64,000 bases of DNA from Solimonas terrae (GCF_011067135.1 NZ_JAAMOW010000001.1:434001-498000); one strand, 5' to 3'; counted from the stretch's first letter, positions 50,558 to 61,174 are shown. Program-made: numbers and translations. Notes: generated from the letters alone by a model not told the origin.

Positions 50558-50586
50558 TTTATACCATAGCGCCCCTTTGAAAACAA
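50558..50586 (-). promoter_or_regulatory. Predicted rpsB promoter
   Basis: On the minus strand a -35 TTGTTT (50581-50586), a 17-bp spacer and a -10 TATAAA (50558-50563) give a good sigma-70 promoter about 134 bp upstream of the rpsB ATG. Confidence 0.65.
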
Positions 50587-50646
50587 CGAGTTTTGCTGCT
50601 TCGGCGCATGGCTCGCACCCCACTCTCACGCGGGCACGCTGGCGTT

Positions 50647-51429
50647 ATGGCCGTATCGATCAAGACTACCGAAGAACAACAGAAGATGCGTGAAGCCGGC
50701 GCCGCCGCCGCGTCCGTGCTCGTCATGCTCGAGCCCTACGTCAAGCCCGGCGTCTCCACCGACGAACTGAACCGCATCTGCCACGAATACATCGTCGGCA
50801 CGCTCGACTGCATTCCGGCGCCGCTGCACTACGGTGGCGGCGGCGGTCGCCCGCCGTTTCCGAAGTCGATCTGCACCTCGGTCAACCACGTCGTCTGCCA
50901 CGGCATTCCCGGCCCCAAGGTACTGAAGAAAGGCGATGTCGTGAACGTCGACATCACCGTCATCAAGGACGGCTTTCACGGCGACACCAGCCGCATGTTC
51001 TACGTCGGCGAGCCCAGCATCCTCGCCCGCCGCCTCGCCGAAACCACGCACGAGGCCATGATCGAAGGCATCAAGCTCGTGAAGCCCGGCACGCGACTGG
51101 GCGACATCGGCGCGGCGATCCAGAAATACGCGGAAACGCGCGGCTTCTCGGTGGTTCGCGAGTATTGCGGCCACGGCATCGGCCGCATCTTCCACGAGGA
51201 TCCGCAGGTGCTGCACTACGGGCGCGCTGGCACGGGTCTTGAACTGGTCGAGGGCATGACGTTCACGATCGAACCGATGATCAACGGCGGCAAGGCGGAC
51301 GTGAAGCTGCTGCCGGATGGCTGGACCGTGGTCACCAAGGATCATTCGCTGTCGGCACAGTGGGAGCACACCGTGCTCGTCACCGGCGACGGCTACGAGG
51401 TCATGACACTGCGCGACGGGGCAATGTGA
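50647..51429 (+). CDS. map: Methionine aminopeptidase
   Basis: Map removes the initiator methionine. The 260-residue type I enzyme has the metal ligands in VVNVDITVIKDGFHGDTSRMF, the histidine in YCGHGIGRIFHEDPQVLHY, and GMTFTIEPMINGG and WTVVTKDHSLSAQWEHTV. It starts at the ATG at 50647 and is divergent from rpsB, the usual order. Its stop overlaps the glnD start (TGATG). Confidence 0.95.
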   Translation: MAVSIKTTEEQQKMREAGAAAASVLVMLEPYVKPGVSTDELNRICHEYIVGTLDCIPAPLHYGGGGGRPPFPKSICTSVNHVVCHGIPGPKVLKKGDVVNVDITVIKDGFHGDTSRMFYVGEPSILARRLAETTHEAMIEGIKLVKPGTRLGDIGAAIQKYAETRGFSVVREYCGHGIGRIFHEDPQVLHYGRAGTGLELVEGMTFTIEPMINGGKADVKLLPDGWTVVTKDHSLSAQWEHTVLVTGDGYEVMTLRDGAM

Positions 51430-54107
51430 TGGGCGCCGAAATCGATCTGGCGGACGAAGAAGCCGCCGGCATCTTCAGCGCGCACCGCATCCGCTCGCGC
51501 CTGGCGCACGGCGGGCATTCGATCGCCGCCTTCCGCGAAACCCTGAAATGGGGCAGCGAGCGCCTGAACAGCCTGTTCCACGAAGGCATGCCGGCCGATT
51601 CGCTGGTGCATGCCCGCTCGCATCTGGTCGACGAGGTGCTGCGCACGTCCTGGCAGAAATTCCTGCCGGATTCGGCAAGCGGACTGGCACTGGTCGCGGT
51701 TGGTGGCTACGGTCGCGGCGAACTGCTGCCGCACTCGGACATCGACATCCTGCTGCTGCACCGCGATGGCGCGCTGGAACTGCACCGCACCGCACTGGAG
51801 CAGATGACCGCGTTCGGCTGGGATATCGGCCTGGAAGTCGGTCAAAGCGCACGCACCGTCGAGGAGTGCGTCGCCGAAGCCGAAAAAGACATCACCATCA
51901 TCACCAACCTGCTGGAGGCACGCCTGCTGACCGGCGACGCCGACCTGTTCCGCGCCATGCAGGATGCGCTGACACCGGACAAGCTGTGGCCGGTCAAGGC
52001 GTTCTTCGAAGCCAAGAAGGCCGAGCAGCAGAACCGTCACCGCAAGTACGACGATACCGGCTACAAACTGGAACCGAACGTCAAGGAATCGCCGGGCGGC
52101 CTGCGCGACATCCACACCATCGGCTGGGTCACCAAGCGCTACTTCGGCGCACAGACCCTGGGCGAACTGCGCGAGCGCGGCTTCCTGACCAAGCAGGAAT
52201 GCGACGAACTGTTTGCCGGCCAGGATTTCCTGTGGCGTGTGCGCTTTGCCCTGCACATGCTGACCGGCCGTCACGAGGACCGCCTGCTGTTCGACCACCA
52301 GATCAAGGTGGCAGCGCTGTTCGGCTACGAAGACGACGATCACAATCGTGCGGTCGAGCAGTTCATGCAGCTCTACTACCGCACGATCAAATCGCTGTCC
52401 TGTCTCAACGACATGCTGCTGCAGCTGTTCGAGGAAGCGATCATCCAGCCGCAGCCGGGTGTCGAGCCGATCGCGCTGAATCCGCGCTTCCAGGTTCGCG
52501 GCGGCTACATCGAGGCGCGCACCGATGACGTCTTCCAGCGCCACCCCTGGGCCCTGATCGAAATCTTCCTGCTGCTGCAGCAACATCCGAAGATCGAAGG
52601 CATCCGCGCCCAGACCTTGCGCCTGATCCTGCGCGACGGCCGCCTGATCAACGACCACGTGCGCCAGTCGGTACAGGCCCGCACGCTGTTCATCGAGATG
52701 TTCCGCGAAGGTCGCGGCCTGACACGCAATCTGCGGCGCATGAACCGCTACAACGTGCTCGGCCACTATCTGCCGGCGTTCGGCCACATCGTCGGCCTGA
52801 TGCAGTACGACCTGTTCCACACGCTGACGGTGGACGAGCACATCCTGTACGTGGTGCGCAACGCGCGCCGTTTCGCGATGCAGCGCTTCCGCCAGGAATT
52901 GCCGTTCTGCAGCCAGGTCATGGATCGCCTCGCCAAGCCGGAGTTGCTGTACCTGGCCGCGTTCTGGCATGACATGGCCAAGGGCCGCGGCGGCGACCAC
53001 TCCGACATCGGCGCCGACGAAGCCGAGCGTTTCTGTCTCGATCACGGCCTGTCGCACGGCGACGCGGCGCTGGTGCGCTGGCTGGTCAAGAGCCATCTGC
53101 TGATGTCGCTGACCGCGCAGAAGCAGGACCTCAGCGACGATGCGGTGATCGCCGAATTCACGCGCGCGGTCGGCAGCCGCCAGCGACTCGACTACCTCTA
53201 CCTGCTGACCTGCGCCGACATCCGCGGCACCAATCCGGCGCTGTGGAACAACTGGCGCGATTCCCTGCTCAAGGAGTTGTACAACCTTGCGGCGCGCTCC
53301 TTCGAGCGCGGCATCGACAACCCGCTGCAGGCCGAGGAACGCGGCAGCGAAATCCGCAGCAAGGCGCTCGTCCTGCTGGCGGCCCAGGGGGTCGGCGCCG
53401 AACAGGCCGAAGCCGAATGGAAGCGCTTCGAGGACGACTACTTCGTCCGCCAGTCCGCCGAGGAGCTGGCCTGGCATCTGCCGCCGGTGATGGCGGTGCA
53501 GGAGCAGGATCTGCCGCTGGTACTGGTCGCGACCATCGGCGGCCGTGGCACCAGCGTGTTCATCTACACCCGTGATCGCGATCACCTGTTCGGCCTGTCG
53601 ACCGGCGTGCTGGCGCGACTCGGCCTCAACATTCTCGACGCCCGCCTGCACACGACCGCCGACGGCTTCGTGCTCGACTCCTACGTCGTCATGGAAGGCG
53701 ACAACACGCCGATCACGCAGCCGGTCCGCTTCGAGGAAATCCGTACCGCGTTGCGCAAGGTGCTGAGCGATCCGGAAGTCTCGACGATCGATGTCAACCG
53801 TCGCGTCTCGCAACGCCTCAAGCATTTCAACACACCGACCCACGTGCATTTCAGCCAGGACGACACGCGCGGCCGGACCATTCTCGAACTGGTCACCGCC
53901 GACCAGCCCGGCCTGCTGTCGATCATCGGCCGCGTGTTCCAGAAGCGCGGCATCCTGCTCAACGCCGCCAAGATCGGCACCATCGGCGAACGCGCCGAGG
54001 ACGTCTTCTACGTTACCGATCGCATGCACCGGCCTATCGTCGATGACGGCACCCTGCACGATCTGCGGGAAGTCCTCGTCCGCACGCTGGACCGGGATAC
54101 CGCATGA
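51429..54107 (+). CDS. glnD: PII uridylyltransferase/uridylyl-removing enzyme
   Basis: GlnD uridylylates PII proteins when glutamine is low and de-uridylylates them when it is high. The 892-residue protein (E. coli 890) has the nucleotidyltransferase motif [19 protein letters not shown] (90-108), a central HD domain ([15 protein letters not shown]) for removal, and two C-terminal ACT domains ([17 protein letters not shown] and [17 protein letters not shown]). The ATG is fused to the map stop by one base. Confidence 0.95.
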   Translation: MGAEIDLADEEAAGIFSAHRIRSRLAHGGHSIAAFRETLKWGSERLNSLFHEGMPADSLVHARSHLVDEVLRTSWQKFLPDSASGLALVAVGGYGRGELLPHSDIDILLLHRDGALELHRTALEQMTAFGWDIGLEVGQSARTVEECVAEAEKDITIITNLLEARLLTGDADLFRAMQDALTPDKLWPVKAFFEAKKAEQQNRHRKYDDTGYKLEPNVKESPGGLRDIHTIGWVTKRYFGAQTLGELRERGFLTKQECDELFAGQDFLWRVRFALHMLTGRHEDRLLFDHQIKVAALFGYEDDDHNRAVEQFMQLYYRTIKSLSCLNDMLLQLFEEAIIQPQPGVEPIALNPRFQVRGGYIEARTDDVFQRHPWALIEIFLLLQQHPKIEGIRAQTLRLILRDGRLINDHVRQSVQARTLFIEMFREGRGLTRNLRRMNRYNVLGHYLPAFGHIVGLMQYDLFHTLTVDEHILYVVRNARRFAMQRFRQELPFCSQVMDRLAKPELLYLAAFWHDMAKGRGGDHSDIGADEAERFCLDHGLSHGDAALVRWLVKSHLLMSLTAQKQDLSDDAVIAEFTRAVGSRQRLDYLYLLTCADIRGTNPALWNNWRDSLLKELYNLAARSFERGIDNPLQAEERGSEIRSKALVLLAAQGVGAEQAEAEWKRFEDDYFVRQSAEELAWHLPPVMAVQEQDLPLVLVATIGGRGTSVFIYTRDRDHLFGLSTGVLARLGLNILDARLHTTADGFVLDSYVVMEGDNTPITQPVRFEEIRTALRKVLSDPEVSTIDVNRRVSQRLKHFNTPTHVHFSQDDTRGRTILELVTADQPGLLSIIGRVFQKRGILLNAAKIGTIGERAEDVFYVTDRMHRPIVDDGTLHDLREVLVRTLDRDTA

Positions 54108-54264
54108 ATCAATCTGCTGCGCGGGCCGATCCCGCAAGGGCGATGCTCGCCGTACCGTAGTGCGCCTGCGCGTCGCCCTTGCGACCTCGACCCTGCTCGC
54201 GACGATTGCTTCACGCGATATCAAGCGAGCAGATTCCCTCACTCAAATCAGAAAAACTAGAGAC

Positions 54265-55080
54265 ATGACCACTCTTCAGCAACAAATCGAAGCCGCCTGG
54301 GAAACCCGCGACAACTTCGACAAGAACAACGGCGAGACCCGTGCCGCGATTGAAAGCGCGGTCGCCTTGCTCGATTCCGGCGCCGCGCGCGTCGCCGAGC
54401 CGGGCGCGTCGGGCTGGCAGGTCAACGAGTGGCTGAAGAAGGCGGTGCTGCTGTATTTCCGCCTGCACGACAACGCACCGATCGCGATGGGCGGCCTGCT
54501 CGGCTACGACAAGGTGCCGCTGAAATTCGCGAGCTGGAGCGCCAGGGAATTCGTCGAACAGGGCGCGCGCGTGGTGCCGCCGGCGGCCGTACGCAAGGGC
54601 GCCTACATCGCGCCGAACGCGATCCTGATGCCGTCCTACGTCAACATCGGCGCCTACGTCGGCCGCGGCACCATGGTCGACACCTGGGCAACGGTCGGTT
54701 CCTGCGCGCAGATCGGCGCCAACTGCCACCTGTCGGGTGGTGTCGGCATCGGCGGCGTGCTCGAACCGCTGCAGGCGTCGCCGACGATCATCGAGGACGA
54801 CTGCTTCGTCGGCGCACGCTCGGAGATCGTCGAAGGCGTGATCGTCGAGAAAGGCGCGGTGATCTCGATGGGCGTGTTCATCGGCCAGTCGACGCCGATC
54901 TACGATCGCGAGGCCGACACCGTCTCGTACGGACGGGTACCCGCCGGCGCCGTGGTCGTCGCCGGCTCGCTGCCGAAGAACGGCGGCAAGTACAACCTCA
55001 ACTGCGCCGTGATCGTGAAGCGTGTCGACGAAGGCACGCGCAAGAAAGTCGGCATCAACGCCCTGCTGCGCGACCTGTAG
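54265..55080 (+). CDS. dapD: Tetrahydrodipicolinate N-succinyltransferase
   Basis: DapD adds succinate from succinyl-CoA in the lysine/meso-DAP pathway. The 271-residue trimeric protein has [52 protein letters not shown] and the left-handed beta-helix followed by [20 protein letters not shown]. The 157-bp gap before it has a 10-bp stem (GCAAGGGCGA at 54134-54143 with TCGCCCTTGC at 54173-54182). No dapC lies between glnD and dapD. Confidence 0.95.
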   Translation: MTTLQQQIEAAWETRDNFDKNNGETRAAIESAVALLDSGAARVAEPGASGWQVNEWLKKAVLLYFRLHDNAPIAMGGLLGYDKVPLKFASWSAREFVEQGARVVPPAAVRKGAYIAPNAILMPSYVNIGAYVGRGTMVDTWATVGSCAQIGANCHLSGGVGIGGVLEPLQASPTIIEDDCFVGARSEIVEGVIVEKGAVISMGVFIGQSTPIYDREADTVSYGRVPAGAVVVAGSLPKNGGKYNLNCAVIVKRVDEGTRKKVGINALLRDL

Positions 55081-55099
55081 GCCGCGGCGCGCAGCGCGA

Positions 55100-55600
55100 T
55101 CAATCCGATGGCTGATCGCGCTGGGTCGTGACCGCGCGAGCAGCCGGCACGGCCTGCTCCGGCTCCAGCTCGCCGATGCGCAGATAGCGCGTCGCCAGCT
55201 GGATCTCGCGCAGGAAACACAACAAGCCGCAGATCAGCGACAGCACCGACAGAATGAACAGGCCGGCGATCACCGGCGCCAGGTTCCAGCGCGAGAACGT
55301 GCCGACGAACAGCACCACGATCACGCTGCTGATGAGCAAGGCACAGCCGATGCAGCAGGCGATGGCGGCACTGGTCAGGCGTGCACGCGCGGCCAGATGG
55401 CCGAGGCCCTTGCGCAGACCCGGTCCGCGGCCGGGTGCCGCCGCCCCCAGCTCGGCCTCGAGCTTGCGCGCACGATCGACGATGCGCGCAAGGCGGTTGG
55501 TCAGCACGCCGAGCATCGCCCCCACGCCGCCGAGCAGGAACACGGGGGCAACCGAAACCTGAATCGTGTGGGCAATCGCCGCGACCTGCGTTTCTTCCAT
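55100..55600 (-). CDS. DUF2721-family membrane protein
   Basis: A 166-residue inner-membrane protein with hydrophobic segments at about 9-30, 80-103 and 108-128. The N-terminal AHTIQVSVAPVFLLGGVGAM followed by LTNRLARIVDRARKLE matches the DUF2721 family. I start it at the ATG at 55600 (MEETQVAAI). It is alone on the minus strand between dapD and dapE. Function is unknown. Confidence 0.78.
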   Translation of the reverse strand: MEETQVAAIAHTIQVSVAPVFLLGGVGAMLGVLTNRLARIVDRARKLEAELGAAAPGRGPGLRKGLGHLAARARLTSAAIACCIGCALLISSVIVVLFVGTFSRWNLAPVIAGLFILSVLSLICGLLCFLREIQLATRYLRIGELEPEQAVPAARAVTTQRDQPSD

Positions 55601-55704
55601 GTCTGCCTTCCGCGTGGACCGGCCCATTATCCATGAGCGCATCCGCGCGCGGCGGTCACGCTCGCGGCCGGTTAAAATCACGACCTCGACCTGGATTTCC
55701 CGAC

Positions 55705-56844
55705 ATGGCTGACGATGCTGCGCCGCAAGCGGTGCTCGACCTCACCTGCGCGCTGATCGCGCGCAGATCCCTGACGCCGGACGACGCCGGCTGCTGCGCA
55801 TTGATCGGCGAGCGCCTCGCCGCGCTGGGCTTCGCGCTGGAGTGGATCGACGCCGGTGGTGTCACCAATCTCTGGGCGACCTGCGGCAGCGGCGCGCCGC
55901 TGACCATCCTCGCCGGCCATACCGATGTCGTGCCGCCGGGATCGCGCAAGGACTGGCTCAGCGATCCTTTTGTCCCGGAAATCCGCGACGGCATGCTGTA
56001 CGGGCGTGGTGCCGCCGACATGAAGTCGGGACTGGCGGCGATGGTGGTCGCCGTCGAACGCCTGCTTGCACAAGGCGAGCCGCGCGGCACCCTCGCCTTC
56101 CTGATCACCAGCGACGAAGAAGGCAGCGCCCTCCACGGTACGCGCCACGTGGTCGAAGTGCTGAAGGCGCGCGGCCTGGTTCCGGACTATGCGATCGTCG
56201 GCGAAGCCACTGCCGCGGAGTCCTTGGGCGATCGCATCACGATCGGCCGCCGCGGCTCGCTCGGCTGCAATCTGCGCGTGTTCGGCAAGCAGGGCCACGT
56301 CGCTTATCCGGAAAAGGCCGACAACCCGATTCACCGGCTCGCGCCGGTGCTGCTGGAACTGACGACCACGGTCTGGGATCAGGGCAACATGCATTTCCCG
56401 CCGACCTCGTTCCAGGTCTCGAACCTGCACGCCGGCACCGGCGCCAACAACGTGATTCCGGGCGATGCCGAGCTGGTCTTCAACTTCCGCTTCTGTACCG
56501 AATCCACCGCCGACGACCTCAAGGATCTGGTGCACGGCATACTCGACCGGCACGGCCTGCGCTACGAGGCCGACTGGTGGCTCAGCGGAGAACCGTTCCT
56601 GACCCGCGAAGGCGCGCTGATCAAGGCCGCGCAGGCGGCAGTGGCCGACGTCACCGGCCTGACGCCGGCGCTGTTCACAGGTGGCGGCACGTCCGATGCA
56701 CGTTTCCTTGCGCCCTGGGGCGCGGAGACCATCGAAATCGGCCCGGTCAACGACAGCATTCACAAGATCAACGAACACGTGCTGGTGGCCGACCTCGATC
56801 GCCTGTCACGCATCTATCAGGGCGTGCTCGAGCGCCTGTCGTGA
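55705..56844 (+). CDS. dapE: Succinyl-diaminopimelate desuccinylase
   Basis: DapE removes succinate from succinyl-DAP, giving LL-DAP for lysine and peptidoglycan. The 379-residue di-zinc enzyme of the M20 family has LAGHTDVVPPG (H72, D74), MLYGRGAADMKSG (D105), ITSDEEGSA (E138, E139) and FTGGGTSDARFLA. The ATG at 55705 is the best start. Its stop overlaps the next gene (GTGA). Confidence 0.94.
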   Translation: MADDAAPQAVLDLTCALIARRSLTPDDAGCCALIGERLAALGFALEWIDAGGVTNLWATCGSGAPLTILAGHTDVVPPGSRKDWLSDPFVPEIRDGMLYGRGAADMKSGLAAMVVAVERLLAQGEPRGTLAFLITSDEEGSALHGTRHVVEVLKARGLVPDYAIVGEATAAESLGDRITIGRRGSLGCNLRVFGKQGHVAYPEKADNPIHRLAPVLLELTTTVWDQGNMHFPPTSFQVSNLHAGTGANNVIPGDAELVFNFRFCTESTADDLKDLVHGILDRHGLRYEADWWLSGEPFLTREGALIKAAQAAVADVTGLTPALFTGGGTSDARFLAPWGAETIEIGPVNDSIHKINEHVLVADLDRLSRIYQGVLERLS

Positions 56845-57875
56845 GCGACGGACTGCTGCCGCCCGAAACGCCAGCCGACGTTCCCGGACCGGACGCTTTC
56901 AAGCCGCATTGGCTGCTGCGCAATTCGCAACTGCAGTCGATCCTCGCAACCAAGAGTCCGCGCCGCCGTCGCTGGCTGAAACGCGACGCTCGCATGGAAG
57001 CCAGCGCCCGCCATCAGCTGCTCGATGCCGGCGATGGCGTGCGACTGGGCGGCTATCACTCGCCGCAGCCGGGCGGCAGCGCGGCGCGTGGCCTGGTCGT
57101 GCTGATTCACGGCTGGGAAGGCAGCCACGAGTCCAGCTATCTGTATTCGATGGCCTGCAGCGTCTACGCCGCCGGTTACAGCGTGCTGCGACTCAACCTG
57201 CGTGATCACGGCAGCAGCCATCATCTCAACCGCGAGTTCTTTCATTCCGCGCGCATCGACGAGGTACTTGGCGCGATCGCATCGGCGCAGCGCCTGGAAG
57301 CGGCACTGCCGCTGTACGTGCTCGGCTTTTCGCTGGGTGGCAATTTCGCGCTGCGCGTCGGCCTGCACGGCCCGGCCGCCGGCGTCCGGCCGCGACTGGC
57401 GATCGGCATCTCGCCGGCCATCAATCCGCGCGCGACGATGCAGGCGATCGACGACGGCCCCGCCATGTTCCGCTGGTACTTCTCGAACAAGTGGCGCAAG
57501 ACCGTGCGTGCGAAAAAGGCGGCCTGGCCCGATACCGACATCAGCGGCCTGCTCGAGGGCGCCAATCTGATGGCGATCACGACGACGTTCGCCGAACGAC
57601 ACACCGAATATCGCGCGCTCGACCCTTACTTCGCGCAGTACACGCTCGATCACGAAGCCCTGTACGCGTCGCCGACGCCGCTGGCGATCATCACCGCGCG
57701 CGACGATGCCGTCGTGCCGATCGACGATTTCGTCGGTCTGCGCGCGCAGCGCTCACTGATTGCCTGCGAGCTGACACGCCATGGCGGACACTGCGGTTTC
57801 ATCGAGGATTTCAGTCTCGGCTGCTGGACCGAGCGACGCGTGCTGCAATTGCTGGCGAACGATCGCGGCGTCTGA
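56841..57875 (+). CDS. YheT-like alpha/beta hydrolase
   Basis: A 344-residue alpha/beta hydrolase of the YheT family. Residues 18-38 (DAFKPHWLLRNSQLQSILA) match the family opening. It has LIHGWEGSHESSY (oxyanion loop), the nucleophile S164 in LGFSLGGNFALR, the acid in ITARDDAVVPI and the base in RHGGHCGFIE. The GTG at 56841 overlaps the dapE stop. YheT function in cells is uncertain; esterase activity is likely. Confidence 0.87.
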   Translation: MSDGLLPPETPADVPGPDAFKPHWLLRNSQLQSILATKSPRRRRWLKRDARMEASARHQLLDAGDGVRLGGYHSPQPGGSAARGLVVLIHGWEGSHESSYLYSMACSVYAAGYSVLRLNLRDHGSSHHLNREFFHSARIDEVLGAIASAQRLEAALPLYVLGFSLGGNFALRVGLHGPAAGVRPRLAIGISPAINPRATMQAIDDGPAMFRWYFSNKWRKTVRAKKAAWPDTDISGLLEGANLMAITTTFAERHTEYRALDPYFAQYTLDHEALYASPTPLAIITARDDAVVPIDDFVGLRAQRSLIACELTRHGGHCGFIEDFSLGCWTERRVLQLLANDRGV

Positions 57876-57895
57876 ACATCGCCGATGCGTACGGC

Positions 57896-58999
57896 TCAAG
57901 GCATTGCCGTACAGGGATCGGGGTCGGCATTCACCAGCGCCGCGTTCTCCCGGGTGACACTCTGCCAGGCAATCTCCTGCAACTGCACGGCAAGATTCTG
58001 CGCGAGACCGAGGCTGGTCGCCGCCTGCTCGCCGCCACCCAGCGTCCGCACATCGACGGCAGTGATCTGCTGAAACAGCACCAGCGCCGCCAGATAGGCG
58101 CCTTCGACGCTGGGGTGATAGCGATCCGGCGAGCTGATCGCCGGGTCGTTGACCGATTTGATGCCGTACCACAAGGACGGCAGTCCGGAACTTCCGGTGT
58201 ACGGATTGGCTTCCGCCACGCCCTGCGTCCAGGCGCGCTGCCAGGCCTCGCCGACCGGCGCGACGGCGCGGATTCCACCGGCCAGCGCCGCCGCACGATA
58301 GTAGGCGTCGTGATAGGCATTGTCGAGCCTCTCCAGCGCCGCCGCATAGTCGGTGTCGAAACCGGCCTGCGACGGATCGCCGGCCAGCGAGCGGGCGGCA
58401 TCGGCGCGCGGCCAGGTCTCGTAGAGATAGATCGCGGCCGTCGGCGCGACAGCGTGCACGTCCCGCTCCAGCGTCTGGACCGAGTTGCAGAAGCCGGCCG
58501 GATTGCTGTTGCCGCCGTCGGCGAGTCCGGCCGGCAGGGGCTTGGTGCTCTGCTCCTGCAGTACCACGCTGTCCCACTTCGGATCGGCGATGACATCGAG
58601 CGCCGCGTTGATGTGCGTCTGCAGCGTCGCCGACGAGATCGTCTCGATATGCACGTCGTAGTCGAGACCCGCTTCCGCTGCGAACTCGGCAAACAGACCG
58701 GGAATGCCGCCGTAGGGACCAACCTCGTTGTCCTCGGCACGCGCGCCACGCGCCGCTTCGTTTTCGTCGACGACGAGCGTCGAGCCGCCGACCGGCGCCG
58801 CGCTGCCGCCACTGTTGTACTGGCGCACCGGTGCGTAGCGGCCGTGCGTGAAGCTGTTGCCGACGAACAGGATGTGCTGCTGAGCGGCGTCGACCACCGA
58901 CGTGTCGCTGTTCTGGTCCGAAGCACCGCCGGTACAGGCGCCGAGCGCGAGGCTGAGCACCAACGGCAGCCCAGACGGGAGCCATCTGCAAGTCGGCAT
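57896..58999 (-). CDS. SGNH-hydrolase-like lipoprotein
   Basis: A 367-residue lipoprotein (lipid cysteine about C22 in SLALGAC). Block I of SGNH/GDSL hydrolases appears as ILFVGNSFTHG with S49, and block V as SPDRYHPSVEGAYLAAL with D292 and H295, so a Ser-Asp-His triad is complete. LQEQSTKPLP lies at the place of the third block. It resembles DUF4886-like and GDSL lipoproteins. Substrate unknown, possibly a glycan ester. It is monocistronic and its start faces the dapE-yheT operon end. Confidence 0.75.
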   Translation of the reverse strand: MPTCRWLPSGLPLVLSLALGACTGGASDQNSDTSVVDAAQQHILFVGNSFTHGRYAPVRQYNSGGSAAPVGGSTLVVDENEAARGARAEDNEVGPYGGIPGLFAEFAAEAGLDYDVHIETISSATLQTHINAALDVIADPKWDSVVLQEQSTKPLPAGLADGGNSNPAGFCNSVQTLERDVHAVAPTAAIYLYETWPRADAARSLAGDPSQAGFDTDYAAALERLDNAYHDAYYRAAALAGGIRAVAPVGEAWQRAWTQGVAEANPYTGSSGLPSLWYGIKSVNDPAISSPDRYHPSVEGAYLAALVLFQQITAVDVRTLGGGEQAATSLGLAQNLAVQLQEIAWQSVTRENAALVNADPDPCTAMP

Positions 59000-59103
59000 G
59001 ATCGGAACGCAGGTGAGGGAGAGGCCTGCGATCCTAGAGGGCCGCCCGCCGCCGTCCTATAACACCTTGGAGTTATGCTTCCGTTCGAACCCGCCGCCGC
59101 CGC

Positions 59104-59892
59104 TCAGGCAAGCTTTGCACGCTTGACCGCCGCGGACACCAGCGACGGCACCCAGCGTTTGAGATAGATCGCGATCTTTTCACGGCCGACGTACAGCTCC
59201 TCGGCATCGCGCGCGACACCGGCCCAGATCTGCTCGGCACAGCGCATCGCGTCCATGCCCTTGTCCTGGGCCGCGTCCATGCGTCCGTGGCGGCCGCCGT
59301 CGGCGGTGATCGCGTTGCGCGACACGTCGGTGCGGATGAAGCCCGGACAGACCAGCGTGAAGCGGATGTCGTCGCGCCACAGCTCGGCGCGTGCCGAATC
59401 GAAGAACCCGTGCAAGGCGTGCTTGGCAGCCGCGTAGCCGGTGCGCAGCGGCGTGCCCATCTTGCCGACCACGCTGCTGATCACGACGATATGGCCGCTG
59501 CGGCGACGCTGCATGTCGCCGATCAGGGTCTTGGTCAGCGCCACCGGTGCAAAGAAGTCGAGTTCGAGGATGCGACGATAGACGTCCATCGAGGTATCGA
59601 CCAGCAGACTGCGCTGCGAGATGCCGGCGTTGTTGACGAGCACGTCGATCGGCCCGAACGACGCTTCGGCATCACGCCGCGCCTGTTCGGCATCGAAGCA
59701 GGTCAGGTCGAGCGGCAATACCGCAACCCGATCCGGATGCGCGCAAGCCGCGCGTACGCGTTCGAGCTCGTCGGCCCGGCGCGCCGAGAGCACCAGCCTG
59801 GCTCCGCGCCGGCTCGCCGACAAGGCCATCGCCTCGCCGATGCCGCTCGAAGCGCCGGTGATCCAGATCGTTCTGCCCGCGATATCCGTCAT
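59104..59892 (-). CDS. Short-chain dehydrogenase/reductase
   Basis: A 262-residue classical SDR. It has the cofactor loop TGASSGIG (12-19), NNAG (87-90), the catalytic S140 and Y153-x-x-x-K157 (YAAAKHAL), and CPGFIRTDVSR. R-rich cofactor-site residues (SARRADEL) suggest NADP(H). It resembles DHRS7-like reductases; substrate unknown. I chose the ATG at 59892 (MTDIAGRTI). Confidence 0.85.
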   Translation of the reverse strand: MTDIAGRTIWITGASSGIGEAMALSASRRGARLVLSARRADELERVRAACAHPDRVAVLPLDLTCFDAEQARRDAEASFGPIDVLVNNAGISQRSLLVDTSMDVYRRILELDFFAPVALTKTLIGDMQRRRSGHIVVISSVVGKMGTPLRTGYAAAKHALHGFFDSARAELWRDDIRFTLVCPGFIRTDVSRNAITADGGRHGRMDAAQDKGMDAMRCAEQIWAGVARDAEELYVGREKIAIYLKRWVPSLVSAAVKRAKLA

Positions 59893-59967
59893 GTGGCACC
59901 CCGGCGTTCCCTGCAATGGCGATGCGCGAGTCTGCCATGACGCCAGCCGGATCAGGCGCAAAACAAA

Positions 59968-59995
59968 GCGCCCGCTCCGTTGCGGGAGCGGGCGC
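59968..59995 (-). terminator. Terminator after the aldolase gene
   Basis: An 11-bp GC-rich stem (GCGCCCGCTCC / GGAGCGGGCGC) lies about 80 bp after the aldolase stop. On the minus strand it is followed by TTTGTTTTGC. Confidence 0.8.
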
Positions 59996-60076
59996 CTGCG
60001 AGACCCTCGCGTCTCAGGCGGCGTTCTCGAGCGTGGCGCCGATGCGCAACGACGCCGCGCCACCGACTCCGATCTG

Positions 60077-60964
60077 TCAGCTCAGCGACGCCTGATAAAT
60101 GCCTTCGATCGCAGCGTCCAGTGCCGTGTTGAACTCGGCGTCGGACATCTGCGCGGTGAGGCCTTCGGTCAGCGCGCGGCTGAAGCTGGCGATCACGCCC
60201 TTGTTCCTGGCGAGGATGGCGTTGGAGTCGGCACGCGAATAACCGCCGGACAGCGCGACCACGCGCGTCACCTTCGGATGCTTGACCAGCGCATCGAACT
60301 TGCCGACGACTTCCGGCAGCGTCAGCTTGAGCATGACCGAGACGCCGGCCGGCAACACGTCGAGGCGTTTGAGCAGGCCTTCCACCAGCAGGTCTTCGAT
60401 CTTGGCCTTGTCGGCCGACTTGATCGAGACTTCCGGTTCGATGATCGGCATCAGGCCGGCATTGAAGATCTGCTGGCCGACCTCGAACTGCTGATCGAGA
60501 ATGGCATCGATGCCCTTCGGATTGGCTTCGTCGATCACCGAACGCATCTTGGTGCCGAAGATACCCTTGGTGCTGGCGCGCTTCAGCAGCGCATCCAGGC
60601 CCGGGTTCGGCTTCATCAGCTGCACGCCGTCGGCGGCAGCGGCCAGACCCTTGTCGATCTTCAGGAACGGCACCACACCCTTCTTCTTCCACAGGTAGTC
60701 GGCAGCCGGCAGGCCGTCGAACTCGCGATCCATGGTCATCTCGAACAGGATGGCGCCGAGCACGCGCTGCCCGCTGAACGCCGGGCTGCCGACGATGCGG
60801 GCACGCATGGCATGGACGAGATCGAACATCTGCGCTTCACCGCTGTAAGCGGACTCTTCGACGCCGTAGAGCTTGAGCGCCTTCGGCGTGCTGCCGCCGC
60901 TCTGATCCAGCGCGGCAATGAAGCCCTGGCCCTTGGCGACTTTAGCCAGTTGTTCCTGATTCAT
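60077..60964 (-). CDS. fda: Class I fructose-bisphosphate aldolase
   Basis: A 295-residue aldolase of the short class I family (Staphylococcus Fda type), which splits fructose 1,6-bisphosphate through a Schiff base. It has GFIAALDQSGGSTPKAL, PFLKIDKGL, LMPIIEPEV, the probable Schiff-base lysine K213 in VMLKLTLPE, and ALSGGYSRADSN. It is metal-independent, unlike the class II enzyme usual in gammaproteobacteria. It is monocistronic. Confidence 0.9.
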   Translation of the reverse strand: MNQEQLAKVAKGQGFIAALDQSGGSTPKALKLYGVEESAYSGEAQMFDLVHAMRARIVGSPAFSGQRVLGAILFEMTMDREFDGLPAADYLWKKKGVVPFLKIDKGLAAAADGVQLMKPNPGLDALLKRASTKGIFGTKMRSVIDEANPKGIDAILDQQFEVGQQIFNAGLMPIIEPEVSIKSADKAKIEDLLVEGLLKRLDVLPAGVSVMLKLTLPEVVGKFDALVKHPKVTRVVALSGGYSRADSNAILARNKGVIASFSRALTEGLTAQMSDAEFNTALDAAIEGIYQASLS

Positions 60965-61068
60965 TCATGCACTCCTGATGCGATGCGTGTGGGATTCGAG
61001 CAGTAATTTGGCGCGGGATGGTATCAGGATGTACGTCGCGACACACAGCTGCGCACAGCACTTTCCGG

Positions 61069-61074
61069 TAGAAT
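61069..61074 (+). promoter_or_regulatory. Candidate -10 box upstream of tRNA-Ser(TGA)
   Basis: TAGAAT lies 11 bases before the tRNA. No good -35 is seen at 16-18 bp. Confidence 0.35.
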
Positions 61075-61085
61075 CGCCGCCGCCC

Positions 61086-61174
<89 letters not shown>

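Noticed and set aside
54104-54160. An 18-codon frame whose ATG overlaps the glnD stop
   Set aside because: Too short, no conserved features and inside a hairpin-bearing gap; most likely chance.
51393-54242. A 949-codon minus-strand frame across glnD
   Set aside because: It is antisense to an intact, well-conserved glnD and has a shadow-type composition.
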